Positions 7,549 to 16,337 are shown, counted from the first letter of the stretch. The stretch is 32,947 bases of DNA from Sphingomonadales bacterium (GCA_025356275.1 JANXUK010000143.1:1-32947), one strand, 5' to 3'. Translations and numbers: made by a program. Notes: generated by a model not told the origin, from the sequence alone.

Positions 7549-8336
7549 GCGAGGAAGCCCGCGATCGCGCTTGCCAATTCCTCCGCCTGCTCCAGATGCA
7601 GCATATGCCCGCCGGTGAAATCGCGGCGCGTCATATCGGGCGCGGCGCCCGCCAGCAGATCGGCGATCAGGCGGAAATCGGTCAGGTCCTGCGCCCCGGC
7701 GCAGAGCAACACTGGCGCGGTCAGGGCGTGCAGACGGTCGACATCGGGCATCTCGGGTGCCTGTGGATCGGCCAGCCATTGCGCCCCGGCGAAATGCGCG
7801 ATCTCCGCCGCCAGCGCCCCGGCGGCGGGGCCAGAGCGCGTGCTGTCGAACAGCGGATGCGCCAGCCACGCCGCCCGCGCCCCTGCCATGTCCCCGGCGC
7901 GCGCCATGCTGGTGCTGGCGCGCCAGTGCGTGCGCCAAGGTTGCGACCACTCCCACCCGGTCAGCGCCGGACTGACCAGCACCAGCCGCCGCACTCGCGC
8001 CGGATGCTCCAGCGCAAAATGCACCGCAATCGCCCCGCCCATCGACAGCCCGACCAGATCGGCCTGCGCGATGCCCCGCGCATCCATCAGCGCCCGCAGG
8101 TCGTCGCTATGGCTGAATGGCGCGGCGGGCGCAGGCAGCGACGCGCCGAACCCGCGCAGATCATACCGCAGCAGCGCCATCGCACCGGGCAGGTGCCGCC
8201 ACACCGCGTCCCACCCGGCACCGCTGCCGCCAAAGCCATGCAGGAATACCACCGGCACGCCGTGCCCCCCGTGCCCCCCGCGCGTCTCGCTTGTGATGAT
8301 GCCACCGCCGGGCAGGGGGACAGTGAAGCCGGTCAA
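7545..8336 (-). CDS. Alpha/beta-fold hydrolase
   Basis: 263 residues. The fold is recognised by VVFLHGFGGSGAGWDAVW (oxyanion-hole HG motif, residue about 33), the nucleophile elbow GLSMGGA with Ser near residue 97, ALEHPARVRRLVLVSP, and a C-terminal GGHMLHLEQ holding the catalytic His. An Asp in the segment LLCAGAQDLTDF probably completes the triad. The start appears to be TTG at 8336, overlapping the SDR stop as TTGA. No in-frame ATG lies before the conserved region. The gene follows the SDR gene with translational coupling. It could cleave an ester, lactone or C-C bond of the same pathway; the substrate is unknown. Confidence 0.85.
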   Translation of the reverse strand: MTGFTVPLPGGGIITSETRGGHGGHGVPVVFLHGFGGSGAGWDAVWRHLPGAMALLRYDLRGFGASLPAPAAPFSHSDDLRALMDARGIAQADLVGLSMGGAIAVHFALEHPARVRRLVLVSPALTGWEWSQPWRTHWRASTSMARAGDMAGARAAWLAHPLFDSTRSGPAAGALAAEIAHFAGAQWLADPQAPEMPDVDRLHALTAPVLLCAGAQDLTDFRLIADLLAGAAPDMTRRDFTGGHMLHLEQAEELASAIAGFLA

Positions 8337-9085
8337 TGCGAACCCATGTAGCGCCCGCCATTGGTGCTGATCGTCTGGCCGGTGATATAGCTCGCTTCCT
8401 CCGATGCCAGATAGGCCACCGCCGCCGCGATATCCTCGGGTTGGCCGATCCGCTTCATCGGCAGGGTCTTGGCAAAGGCCTCGGCGTCGATGGGGGCGGC
8501 GCGCATCATCGGCGTGTCAATAAAGCCCGGCGGCACCATGTTGAACGTCACGCCGCTTGCCGCGAATTCCAGCGCCAGCGCCTTGGTCATGCCCATCAAG
8601 CCCCCTTTGGCGGAGACATAATGCCCCTGCATCGGCGATCCGGTCTGCACCGAGGAGCTGGTGATGTTGATCACCCGGCCCCAGCCCTTGGCGAGCATAT
8701 CGGGCAGCGCCTGCTGCGTCATCAGCCACGGCCCGCGCAGGTTGATCGCGATAACCTTGTCGAACAGCGCATCTTCGGTGTTGAGGAACGGGGTGAACGG
8801 CGCGATACCGGCATTGTTGACGAGGATCGCGATGGGGCCGAGCTTTGCCCGGGTCTGATCGGCGGCGGCGGCGATTGCGGCCTTGTCCGAGCAATCGGCG
8901 GTGATGGCGATGGCGCTGCCCCCGGCGGCGACGATCATCGCGGCGGTTTCCTCGGCGCCGGCTGCATTGATGTCCCAGATCGCAACCTTGGCGGTATCCT
9001 CGGCCAGCCGCAGCGCGCAGGCGCGGCCGATGCCCGATCCGGCCCCCGTTACAATGGCAACCTTGCCATTTAGCGAACGTGTCAT
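8333..9085 (-). CDS. SDR-family NAD(P)-dependent dehydrogenase
   Basis: 250 residues, the classical short-chain dehydrogenase length. It shows the cofactor motif TGAGSGIG (residues about 13-20), ILVNNAGIAPF, catalytic Ser in NITSSS, and the YxxxK motif in HYVSAKGG. PPGFIDTPM and YITGQTISTNGG are the usual C-terminal stretches. The acidic residue in IWDINAAG after strand 2 favours NAD over NADP. A strong GGGAGAG ribosome site precedes the ATG. It is the first gene of a two-gene unit with the hydrolase. It probably oxidises a hydroxy group on a catabolic intermediate, as 3-hydroxyacyl-CoA or hydroxysteroid dehydrogenases of this type do. Confidence 0.9.
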   Translation of the reverse strand: MTRSLNGKVAIVTGAGSGIGRACALRLAEDTAKVAIWDINAAGAEETAAMIVAAGGSAIAITADCSDKAAIAAAADQTRAKLGPIAILVNNAGIAPFTPFLNTEDALFDKVIAINLRGPWLMTQQALPDMLAKGWGRVINITSSSVQTGSPMQGHYVSAKGGLMGMTKALALEFAASGVTFNMVPPGFIDTPMMRAAPIDAEAFAKTLPMKRIGQPEDIAAAVAYLASEEASYITGQTISTNGGRYMGSH

Positions 9086-9177
9086 GCCATTACTCTCCCG
9101 ATGTCGTTGCGATAAGGCTCAACGCATCGGCCGGTTGGGTGTCAAGCCGCTGCTCGGCGAAATCGCCCCAGCGGGCT

Positions 9178-9256
9178 CTAGTGGATATACAGTGGTTCTT
9201 ATGTTTTTGCGACATTTGCCTCTGCCCTTGCCGAAAGGTCGGAAACGAACCACTAG
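9178..9256. repeat. 79-bp palindromic element, copy 3 (CTAGTGG ends)
   Basis: It begins with CTAGTGG (9178-9184) and ends with CCACTAG (9250-9256), the same length as copy 1. Inside, AGTGGTTC near the left end pairs with GAACCACT at the right end, followed on the left by a 4-nt bulge TTAT and then a weaker GTTT...CGAC stem. GACATT is again present in the left inner arm. The outer six bases after the left CTAGTGG (ATATAC) are unpaired, so this copy looks more decayed. It lies between the SDR start and the flavin reductase stop. Confidence 0.65.
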
Positions 9257-9264
9257 CCCGATCG

Positions 9265-9750
9265 CTAGCCCGCAAATCCGCCATACCGCCCACGGAAGAA
9301 CAGCATCGGGTCGGTGTCGCGGTGCACCTCGAGGTCCTCGACCCGGCCCATCACAAACCAGTGGTCGCCGGCGTCGACGATTTCGTGGACCCGGCACTCA
9401 ATGGTGGCGATCACCCCGGCGATCAATGGCAGGCCGCGCGGCGAGGCGTTCCAGTCCACGCCGGTGAATTTGTCATCGCCGCGCCGGGCCAGCTGCCGAC
9501 ACAGCGCGCCCTGATCGCTGGCCAGGAGGTTGACCGCGAATTGCCCGGTCGCGGCGATCAGCGGCCATGTCGTCGAGGTGCGGTCGGGCAGGAACCCGAC
9601 CAGCGGCGGATCGAGCGATACCGAGGTAAAGCTGCCGACCACCAGCCCCAGCGGCCCGGCGCTGCTGCCCGCCGTGATCGCCGCGACGCCGGTGGGATAA
9701 TGGCCCAGCACATGCCGGAATTTTGCCGATTCGATGCTGGATACGCTCAC
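9265..9750 (-). CDS. Flavin reductase family protein (HpaC/HsaB-like)
   Basis: 161 residues, typical for the short-chain flavin reductases. The N-terminus SAKFRHVLGHYPTGVAAIT, the FMN-binding GLVVGSFTSVSLDPPLVGFLP, FAVNLLASDQ, and a C-terminal GDHWFVMGRVEDLEVHRDTDPMLFFRGRYGGF (here running across two lines) match the family in order. Such proteins reduce FMN or FAD with NAD(P)H for a partner monooxygenase; HsaB does this in steroid ring degradation. No dedicated oxygenase gene lies next to it; the LLM oxidoreductase at 5387-6307 is a possible partner. It is divergent from the valine-type operon over a 197-bp gap. Confidence 0.85.
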   Translation of the reverse strand: MSVSSIESAKFRHVLGHYPTGVAAITAGSSAGPLGLVVGSFTSVSLDPPLVGFLPDRTSTTWPLIAATGQFAVNLLASDQGALCRQLARRGDDKFTGVDWNASPRGLPLIAGVIATIECRVHEIVDAGDHWFVMGRVEDLEVHRDTDPMLFFRGRYGGFAG

Positions 9751-9947
9751 AATAGGCTCCGGTTACCGTGTCTGCGCCTCATGGCGAAGGTGACGCGCCG
9801 CCGCAACCGGCAATAGCTGTGCCGGCGTGCCGCTGGCCCAAAGCCCTTGCGTCGGTCGGGGCAAGAGTGCAGGGGCTTAACCGTTCGATTAAATTGAGTC
9901 GCGGCCGCAGTTTTGTGCTGTGCCGCCGCGTTTTCGAGGTACAGATC
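9751..9947. promoter_or_regulatory. Divergent intergenic region, flavin reductase / valine-type operon
   Basis: This 197-bp gap separates two divergent starts and must hold promoters for the minus-strand flavin reductase and the plus-strand operon. An AT-richer patch around 9885-9900 (TTCGATTAAATTGAG) stands out from the GC-rich surroundings. I could not assign a convincing -35/-10 pair or operator. Confidence 0.35.
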
Positions 9948-11369
9948 ATGGCCGTCATCAAGCAGATCAACGACACCCCTGAAGCTCAGGAAGTTTCCGA
10001 GCTGGTGGCGCGCAGCCGCGCCGCGCAGGAAGCGATCGCGCATTACACCCAGGCGCAGGTCGACCGGCTGATCCGCGGCATGGTGTGGGCGGTGGCCAAG
10101 CCCGAAACCGCCGAGATGCTGGCGCAGCACACCGTCGATGAGACGCAGCTGGGCAATTACGACGGAAAATATGCCAAGATTTTCCGGAAAACCCGCGCCA
10201 CCCTTATGGACATCATCGATGACAAATCGGTTGGCGTGATCGAGGAGGACAAGGTGCGCGGCCTGGTCAAGATCGCCAAGCCGGTGGGCGTGATCGGCGC
10301 GCTGTCGCCCTCCACCAACCCCGAGGCGACCCCGGTGATCAAGGCGATCAGCGCGGTCAAGGGTCGCAATTCGATCATCATCGCGCCGCATCCGCGTGCC
10401 AAGCTGACCAACAAACTGATCTGTGATTTGATGCGCGCCGCGCTGGTGCGGATGGGGGCGCCGGCCGATCTGGTGATTTCCATCGACGTGCCCTCGGTCG
10501 AGAAGACCAACGAGTTGATGCGACAATGCGACCGCATTCTGGCGACCGGCGGCGGCCCTATGGTGTTCGCAGCGTATAGTTCGGGCACACCGGCGCTGGG
10601 CGTGGGGGTGGGCAATGCGGTGATCACCGTGGACGATACCGCCGATCTGGACGATGCGGCCGAGAAGATCCGCATTTCCAAGACGCTTGATCTGGCGGCC
10701 TCGTGCTCGTCGGACAATGCGGTGATCCTGCTGGACAGTATTTACGACACGATGCTGGGCAAATTGCGGGCCAAGGGCGGCATGGTTCTGGACGCCGATG
10801 AGGCCGCGAAATTGCAGGCCGCGCTGTGGGTCAATGGGGCGATCAATGCCAAAGTGGTCGCGCAGACGCCGCAATTCATCGGCAAGTTCGCGGGTTTCGA
10901 CGTGCTCGAGGACGCCCAATTCTTCATCGTGCCGGAGACCGGCTATGGCCCCGACCATCCGTTCTCGGGCGAGAAGATGAGCGTCACCATGGCTTTGTAT
11001 CGCGCGCGCGACATCGACCATGCGATTGAACTGACCAACGCCATCCAGGCCTATCAGGGGCGCGGGCACTCCTGCGGTATTTACTCAACTTCGGATGCCA
11101 ATATCATGAAACTGGCGGAGGAAACCTTTACCAGCCGGGTGATGGTCAATCAGCCGCAATCTGCTTCCAACTCGGGCAATCTTTGGAATGGTATGCGCCA
11201 GACCTTCTCGCTGGGCTGCGGCAGCTGGGGTGGCAATGCCACCAACAACAACATCACCTGGCGCGATCTGGTCAATGAGACCTGGGTGTCCAAGCCGCTG
11301 GCGGTGGCCAAAGTGCTGCCCAGCGATGAGGTGCTGTTCGGGCGGGATGTGATGGAGCTGGTGGGCTAG
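9948..11369 (+). CDS. CoA-acylating aldehyde dehydrogenase (SauS/EutE-like)
   Basis: 473 residues of the aldehyde dehydrogenase superfamily. Visible are PVGVIGALSPSTNPEATP (residues about 116-133), the nucleotide-binding ATGGGPMV, the active-site Cys near residue 253 in AASCSSDNAVILL, and the C-terminal SLGCGSWGGNATNNNI. The Cys context and C-terminus match CoA-acylating enzymes such as sulfoacetaldehyde or acetaldehyde dehydrogenases rather than classical MmsA, whose Cys motif is different. The start MAVIKQIND fits the family; the longer frame upstream is intergenic. It is the first gene of a valine-type operon, 6 bp before the ACAD. It may take the place of methylmalonate-semialdehyde dehydrogenase or handle another semialdehyde. 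Confidence 0.85.
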   Translation: MAVIKQINDTPEAQEVSELVARSRAAQEAIAHYTQAQVDRLIRGMVWAVAKPETAEMLAQHTVDETQLGNYDGKYAKIFRKTRATLMDIIDDKSVGVIEEDKVRGLVKIAKPVGVIGALSPSTNPEATPVIKAISAVKGRNSIIIAPHPRAKLTNKLICDLMRAALVRMGAPADLVISIDVPSVEKTNELMRQCDRILATGGGPMVFAAYSSGTPALGVGVGNAVITVDDTADLDDAAEKIRISKTLDLAASCSSDNAVILLDSIYDTMLGKLRAKGGMVLDADEAAKLQAALWVNGAINAKVVAQTPQFIGKFAGFDVLEDAQFFIVPETGYGPDHPFSGEKMSVTMALYRARDIDHAIELTNAIQAYQGRGHSCGIYSTSDANIMKLAEETFTSRVMVNQPQSASNSGNLWNGMRQTFSLGCGSWGGNATNNNITWRDLVNETWVSKPLAVAKVLPSDEVLFGRDVMELVG

Positions 11370-11375
11370 CCCGCC

Positions 11376-12518
11376 ATGACCGACCAATTCGCCCTTACCG
11401 AGGATCAGCTCGTCATTCAGGATATGGCGCGCAAATTCACCGCCGACGCGATCACCCCTTTTGCCGCAAAGTGGGATGAGGAGCATCACTATCCTACCGA
11501 CGTGTGGAAAGCCGCGGGCGAGCTGGGTTTCGGCGCGATCTATGTCTCGGAGGACAGCGGCGGCACCGGTCTGGGGCGGCTGGAGGCGGCGCTGATCATG
11601 GAGGCAATGGCCTATGGCTGCCCCGCGACCAGCGCCTATATCTCGATCCACAATATGGCGGCGTGGATGATCGACCGCTTCGGTTCGGCGGAATTGAAGG
11701 CACGGTTCCTGCCGGCGATGATCGGCATGGACCGCATCGGCTCCTATTGCCTCACCGAGCCGGGATCGGGATCGGACGCCGCCGCGCTGACTACCAGCGC
11801 GCGCCGCGATGGCGACGAATATGTGCTCAATGGCACCAAGCAGTTCATTTCGGGCGGCGGGTACAACGACATCTATGTTGTGATGGTGCGGACCAGCGAC
11901 GATGGCGCGCGAGGGGTTTCCTGCGTGGTCGTCGAGAAGGGCACGCCGGGGCTCTCGTTCGGGGCGCCCGAGAAGAAGCTGGGCTGGAACGCATCGCCGA
12001 CCGCGCAGGTGATCTTCGACAATGTGCGCGTGTCGGTGGCCAACCGGGTCGGGGCCGAGGGCGATGGCTTCACATTCGCGATGGCCGGGCTGGACGGCGG
12101 GCGGCTCAATATCGGTGCGTGTTCCTTGGGGGGCGCGCAAAGATGCCTCGATGAAGCAATTGCTTACGTCAAGGATCGCAAGCAATTTGGTAAGAGCATC
12201 GCCGAGTTTCAGAATACCCAGTTCACGCTGGCCGACATGGCCACCGACTTGGAGGCGGCGCGGGCGCTGCTCTATCTCGCCGCCGCCAAAGTTACCAATG
12301 GCGCCCCTGACAAATCGCGCTTTTCGGCGATGGCCAAGAAGCTGGCGACCGACAGCGGCTCCGAAATCGTCGACAAGGCTTTGCAGATGCTCGGCGGCTA
12401 TGGCTATCTGCGCGACTATCCGATCGAGCGGTTCTGGCGCGATTTGCGGGTCCATCGTATCCTTGAAGGCACCAATGAAATCATGCGGATGATCATCGGG
12501 CGGGACCTGCTGCGATGA
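11376..12518 (+). CDS. Acyl-CoA dehydrogenase, isobutyryl-CoA dehydrogenase-like
   Basis: 380 residues, full length. The N-terminus (LTEDQLVIQDMARKFTADAI, with PFAAKWDEEHHYP following) and SAYISIHNMAAWMIDRFGS are characteristic of the ACAD8/isobutyryl-CoA group. SYCLTEPGSGSDAAAL and GTKQFISGGG form the FAD/substrate domain. The C-terminal RILEGTNEIMRMIIGRDLL carries the Glu used as catalytic base in short-chain enzymes. It converts isobutyryl-CoA to methacrylyl-CoA in valine breakdown. Its stop overlaps the next gene's start as ATGA, consistent with one operon. It is unlike the two reduced or paired ACADs at the left end of the window. Confidence 0.9.
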   Translation: MTDQFALTEDQLVIQDMARKFTADAITPFAAKWDEEHHYPTDVWKAAGELGFGAIYVSEDSGGTGLGRLEAALIMEAMAYGCPATSAYISIHNMAAWMIDRFGSAELKARFLPAMIGMDRIGSYCLTEPGSGSDAAALTTSARRDGDEYVLNGTKQFISGGGYNDIYVVMVRTSDDGARGVSCVVVEKGTPGLSFGAPEKKLGWNASPTAQVIFDNVRVSVANRVGAEGDGFTFAMAGLDGGRLNIGACSLGGAQRCLDEAIAYVKDRKQFGKSIAEFQNTQFTLADMATDLEAARALLYLAAAKVTNGAPDKSRFSAMAKKLATDSGSEIVDKALQMLGGYGYLRDYPIERFWRDLRVHRILEGTNEIMRMIIGRDLLR

Positions 12519-13591
12519 GCGGTGTCGGGGGCGATGTCGTAGGCACGTCTGAGGTTCTGGCCTGCGTTGAGGGACACGCCGGGATCATCTCGCTCAACCG
12601 GCCGGCGGCGATCCATGCGCTGACCCACGGCATGTGCAGCGCGATGATCGCGGCCTTGCTGGCGTGGCGCGATGATGACGCGGTGGCCTGCGTGATCGTC
12701 GATCATGCCGAGGGGCGCGGCTTTTGTGCGGGGGGCGATGTCGCGCTGCTGCGACAGTCGGCGCTGAGCGATGGCGGCGCGGGGGGGCGCGCGTTTTTCC
12801 GCGACGAGTATCGGTTGAACCACCTGCTGTTCACCTATGCCAAGCCGGTGGTCGCGTTCATGGACGGCATCACCATGGGCGGCGGGGTCGGCATCAGCCA
12901 GCCGGCGAAGTTCCGCGTCGCGACCGAGGCGACAAGGTTCGCGATGCCGGAGACCGGGATCGGCCTGTTCCCCGACGTGGGCGGCGGCTGGTATCTGTCG
13001 CGTCTGCCGGGGCGGATCGGGCAATTCCTGGCGCTGACCGGCGCGCGGCTCGACGGGGCGGAGTGCCTGTGGACGGGGCTGGCGACCCATTATCTGCCGC
13101 ATGACGACTTGGCGGATGCCAAAGCGCGGCTGATCGCCGGGCATGATCCGGCGGGCGTGCTCACCGCGCTGTCGGTGCATGCCCCGCCGGCGCGGATCGA
13201 GGGCCATGTGCGCGACATCGCGCGGCATTTCGCCTCCGACCGGTTGGAGGACGTGCTGGCCTCGCTGGCCGGCGATGACGGCATCTGGGCCGCCAGGGAG
13301 CTGGCCACCTTGCGCACCAAGAGCCCGCAGGCGTGCAAGGTGTCGCTGCGCCAATTGGCTGAGGCGGCGCATATCGCCAGCTTTGCCGAGAATATGGCCC
13401 TCGAATATCGCATCGCCGCGCGCGTGCTGATGCTGCCCGATTTTGCCGAGGGGGTGCGCGCGCTGCTGGTCGACAAGGACAATGCGCCGCGCTGGAACCC
13501 GGCCAAGCCTGAGGGGGTGGATGACGCCCGGCTCGACGCGATTTTTGCGCCTTTGCCAGCCGCCGAGGAATGGGCGCCGCTGGCCATCTGA
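12515..13591 (+). CDS. 3-hydroxyisobutyryl-CoA hydrolase (HIBCH-like crotonase)
   Basis: 358 residues, longer than simple enoyl-CoA hydratases and typical of HIBCH. GRGFCAGGDVALL forms the oxyanion hole, GITMGGGVGIS the second loop, and MPETGIGLFPDVGGGWYLSRLPG holds the Glu and Asp that define the hydrolase subgroup. The helical C-terminus is present. It hydrolyses 3-hydroxyisobutyryl-CoA to free 3-hydroxyisobutyrate. The start overlaps the upstream ACAD stop (ATGA). The product would feed the 3-hydroxyisobutyrate dehydrogenase two genes downstream, so function and position agree. Confidence 0.9.
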   Translation: MSGVGGDVVGTSEVLACVEGHAGIISLNRPAAIHALTHGMCSAMIAALLAWRDDDAVACVIVDHAEGRGFCAGGDVALLRQSALSDGGAGGRAFFRDEYRLNHLLFTYAKPVVAFMDGITMGGGVGISQPAKFRVATEATRFAMPETGIGLFPDVGGGWYLSRLPGRIGQFLALTGARLDGAECLWTGLATHYLPHDDLADAKARLIAGHDPAGVLTALSVHAPPARIEGHVRDIARHFASDRLEDVLASLAGDDGIWAARELATLRTKSPQACKVSLRQLAEAAHIASFAENMALEYRIAARVLMLPDFAEGVRALLVDKDNAPRWNPAKPEGVDDARLDAIFAPLPAAEEWAPLAI

Positions 13592-13612
13592 CTTCATTAT
13601 TGGGAGAGATCT

Positions 13613-14398
13613 ATGAGCACCTACGAAACCATCCTCGTCGAAACGCAGGGCGCGGTTACGCTGATCACGCTGAACCGGCCCCAGGCGCTCAATGCGCTCA
13701 ATACCGAGATTCTGCGCGATCTGGTCGCGGCCTTCGCTGCCTATGAGGCCGATGGCAGCCAGCGCTGCGCGGTGATTACCGGCTCGGGTGAGAAGGCCTT
13801 CGCCGCCGGCGCAGACATCAAGCAGATGGCCGACAAGCCCGCCGCCGCCTTTTATGCCGAGGACTTTTTCTCCCAGTGGACCAGCCATGTCGTCAAGGCG
13901 ACCCGCAAGCCGTGGATCGCGGCGGTCAATGGCTTTGCGCTGGGCGGCGGCTGCGAATTGGCGATGATGGCCGATTTCATCATCGCCTCCGAAAATGCCA
14001 AATTCGGCCAGCCCGAGATCAAGCTGGGCGTCGGCCCCGGCATGGGCGGCTCGCAGCGGCTGACCCGTGCGGTGGGCAAGGCCAAGGCGATGGAAATGTG
14101 CCTGACCGGCCGGATGATGGACGCCGCCGAGGCGGAGCGTTCGGGGCTGGTGGCGCGCGTGGTGCCGCTGGCCGATCTGATCGCCGAGACGATGAAGACC
14201 GCCGCCGCCATCGCCGGGATGCCGCCGCTGGCCGCGATGATCAACAAGGAGATGGTCAATACCGCCTTCGAAACGACGCTGGATCAGGGCCTGTTGATGG
14301 AGCGGCGGATGTTTCAGATCCTGACCGCCACCCAGGACAAGGCCGAGGGCATGGCCGCCTTCGTTGAAAAGCGCGCGGGCGTCTGGACGGGCAAGTAG
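13613..14398 (+). CDS. Enoyl-CoA hydratase
   Basis: 261 residues, normal crotonase size. [11 protein letters not shown] at the N-terminus, [13 protein letters not shown] (oxyanion hole), and [19 protein letters not shown] with the first catalytic Glu are seen, followed by [21 protein letters not shown] with the second Glu. Both catalytic Glu residues are therefore present, so it should be a true hydratase. In this operon it would hydrate methacrylyl-CoA to 3-hydroxyisobutyryl-CoA. A GGGAGAG ribosome site lies just before the ATG, 21 bp after the HIBCH stop. Confidence 0.92.
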   Translation: MSTYETILVETQGAVTLITLNRPQALNALNTEILRDLVAAFAAYEADGSQRCAVITGSGEKAFAAGADIKQMADKPAAAFYAEDFFSQWTSHVVKATRKPWIAAVNGFALGGGCELAMMADFIIASENAKFGQPEIKLGVGPGMGGSQRLTRAVGKAKAMEMCLTGRMMDAAEAERSGLVARVVPLADLIAETMKTAAAIAGMPPLAAMINKEMVNTAFETTLDQGLLMERRMFQILTATQDKAEGMAAFVEKRAGVWTGK

Positions 14399-14407
14399 GA
14401 CTTCACC

Positions 14408-15277
14408 ATGATCATCGCATTCATCGGCCTGGGCAATATGGGCGGCGGGATGGCCGTCAATCTGGTCAAGGCGGGGCACCGCGTGCGCGCTTTCGATCTC
14501 GCGCCCGAGGCTTTGGCCCGAGCCGCCCAGAACGGCTGCGCCACCTTCACCAACGTGCGCGAGGCAGTGCAGGGGGTCGATGCGGTGGTCTCGATGCTGC
14601 CCAATGGCGCCATCGTCGACAGCGTCTATGCCGGCGATGTCATCGGCCATGCCCCGGTCAGCGCGCTGCTGCTCGATTGCAGCACCATCGATGTCGCCAC
14701 CGCCAAGCAGGTCTGCGGCGCGGCGGCGGCGGGCGGCTATGCGATGGTCGATGCGCCGGTGTCGGGCGGGATCGCGGCGGCCAATGCCGGCACGCTCACC
14801 TTCATGGTCGGCGGTGAGGACCCGGATTTCGCGCGTGCCGAGCCGATCCTGAAAGCCATGGGCAAGGCGGTGATCCATGCCGGCGGCGCGGGCGCGGGGC
14901 AGGCCGCCAAGGTCTGCAACAATATGCTGCTGGGCATTCATATGCTCGGCACCTGCGAGGCATTTGCCATGGCCGGGCGGTTGGGGCTCGATCCGCAGAA
15001 ATTCTATGACATCGCCTCGGTCTCGTCGGGGCAAAACTGGTCGATGACCTCATACTGTCCGCTGCCCGGCGTGGGCCCGAAGAGCCCGGCGGACAATGAT
15101 TATGCCGCCGGCTTTGCCGCTGCGTTGATGCTCAAGGATCTGAAGCTGGCGATGGATGCGGCCCAGACCGCTGGCAGCAAAGTGCCAATGGGCGCGCGCG
15201 CCGCCGAACTCTATGCCGATTTTGTGGCGCAGGGGCAGGGCGGCATGGATTTCTCCGCGATCATCACGACGCTTTGA
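14408..15277 (+). CDS. mmsB: 3-hydroxyisobutyrate dehydrogenase
   Basis: 289 residues, the usual length. The Rossmann motif FIGLGNMGGGMAVNLVKAGH opens the protein. APVSGGIAAANAGTLTFMVGG is the substrate-binding signature, and GAGQAAKVCNNMLLGI carries the catalytic Lys. The C-terminal helical domain contains DLKLAMDAAQTAGSKVPMG. It oxidises 3-hydroxyisobutyrate to methylmalonate semialdehyde with NAD. It is the last gene of the operon, 9 bp after the hydratase, and ends 1 bp before the stop of the convergent LacI-type regulator. Confidence 0.93.
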   Translation: MIIAFIGLGNMGGGMAVNLVKAGHRVRAFDLAPEALARAAQNGCATFTNVREAVQGVDAVVSMLPNGAIVDSVYAGDVIGHAPVSALLLDCSTIDVATAKQVCGAAAAGGYAMVDAPVSGGIAAANAGTLTFMVGGEDPDFARAEPILKAMGKAVIHAGGAGAGQAAKVCNNMLLGIHMLGTCEAFAMAGRLGLDPQKFYDIASVSSGQNWSMTSYCPLPGVGPKSPADNDYAAGFAAALMLKDLKLAMDAAQTAGSKVPMGARAAELYADFVAQGQGGMDFSAIITTL

Positions 15278-15278
15278 A

Positions 15279-16337
15279 TCAGCGCCGGCTGCTGCCGCGT
15301 GGCAGCAATTGTACCGGCACCCGGTCGCCCGCGCTGCCCGCTTCGCCCGAAATCTCCGCCAACAGCCGCCCAACCAGCGCGGTGCCGGCGGCGGCGAAAT
15401 CGGGGGCGATCGAGGTGAGTTGCGGAGTGGCATGCGCTCCCGCCCGGATACCGTCGAAGCCGACGATGCCGACCGCGCCCGGCACCGCAACCCCGGCCTC
15501 GCGCAAGGCATGCAGCGCGCCCAGCGCGATCTCGTCGCACACCGCAAAGATCGCGTCGAACGCCTCGCCGCTGGCCAGCAGCGCGGCCACCGCTTGCCGC
15601 CCCTGCTCCTCGCGCGAAGGCCCCTCGGCGATAGCGATCAGGCGCGGGGTCAGCCCGGCCGCCGCACAGCCCGCGACATAGCCGTCGTAGCGCTCACCGA
15701 ATTGCCGCTGCGGCGACGTGACCGAGCCGATGCAAACGATCCGCCGATAGCCGCCCGCCAGCAGATGCTCGACCGCCGCGCGCCCGCCCGCCAGATTGTC
15801 GCTGCGCACCCAGTTGAGGTCATCGTGCGGCGAGCCCCAGCACACCAGATGCGCGCCATCGTGGGCCTGGGCATGGAAATAATCCCATGCCGCGCGGTTG
15901 CAATTGGTGCCGATGACGATGATCCCGTCGGCCTTGCGTTGTTGCTGGTAGCCGCCCCACAGCCGCTCCGGCAGGTCCTGAAACGACACCAGCGTCTCAT
16001 GCCCGCGCCGCGACGCAGCCGCGCAGATACTGCCCAGCAGCGCGTAGTAGAACGGGTTGAAATCGGCAATGTCCTGCCCCGGCTGGGCAATCACCACTAC
16101 CGCCAGCGTCCCGGTTCTGCCGGTGCGCAGCCGCGCCGCGTTTTCATCTACGTGATAATTGAGCCGCTGCGCCGCCTCGGTCACGCGGGCGCGAGTGGCG
16201 CTGCTGACCACCGGATCGCCGGCCAATGCTCGCGAGACGGTGGACTGGCTGACCCCGGCCTCCGCCGCGACATCGAAGGAAGTGACGCGGTAGGGGCGCC
16301 GGATGCTTGCCTGGTGGGTGGTGTCGGGGCCGGCCAT
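15279..16337 (-). CDS. LacI-family transcriptional regulator
   Basis: 352 residues. The N-terminal helix-turn-helix is clear (residues about 18-45): VTSFDVAAEAGVSQSTVSRALAG, followed by the hinge helix region RLNYHVDENAARLRTGRTG. The remainder is a periplasmic-binding-protein-like sensor domain (DGIIVIGTN, GGYRRIVCIGSV, FDAIFAVCDEIALGALHALREAG, VGIVGFDGI). It lies 63 bp downstream of the SDR gene on the same strand and converges on mmsB, so it may be autoregulated with the SDR/NUDIX unit or control the neighbouring operon. The effector is unknown. No operator could be assigned with confidence. Confidence 0.92.
   Translation of the reverse strand: MAGPDTTHQASIRRPYRVTSFDVAAEAGVSQSTVSRALAGDPVVSSATRARVTEAAQRLNYHVDENAARLRTGRTGTLAVVVIAQPGQDIADFNPFYYALLGSICAAASRRGHETLVSFQDLPERLWGGYQQQRKADGIIVIGTNCNRAAWDYFHAQAHDGAHLVCWGSPHDDLNWVRSDNLAGGRAAVEHLLAGGYRRIVCIGSVTSPQRQFGERYDGYVAGCAAAGLTPRLIAIAEGPSREEQGRQAVAALLASGEAFDAIFAVCDEIALGALHALREAGVAVPGAVGIVGFDGIRAGAHATPQLTSIAPDFAAAGTALVGRLLAEISGEAGSAGDRVPVQLLPRGSSRR

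Noticed and set aside
9948..11369. Assignment of the operon's aldehyde dehydrogenase as MmsA
   Set aside because: The Cys context (SCSSDN) and the Gly/Asn-rich C-terminus fit the SauS/EutE acylating group, not the MmsA signature.
12416..15034. Very long open frame antisense to the valine-type operon
   Set aside because: High-GC codon bias on the plus strand keeps the antisense frame open. Its translation is rich in Arg, His and Gln with no family motif, while the plus-strand genes carry clear catalytic motifs.
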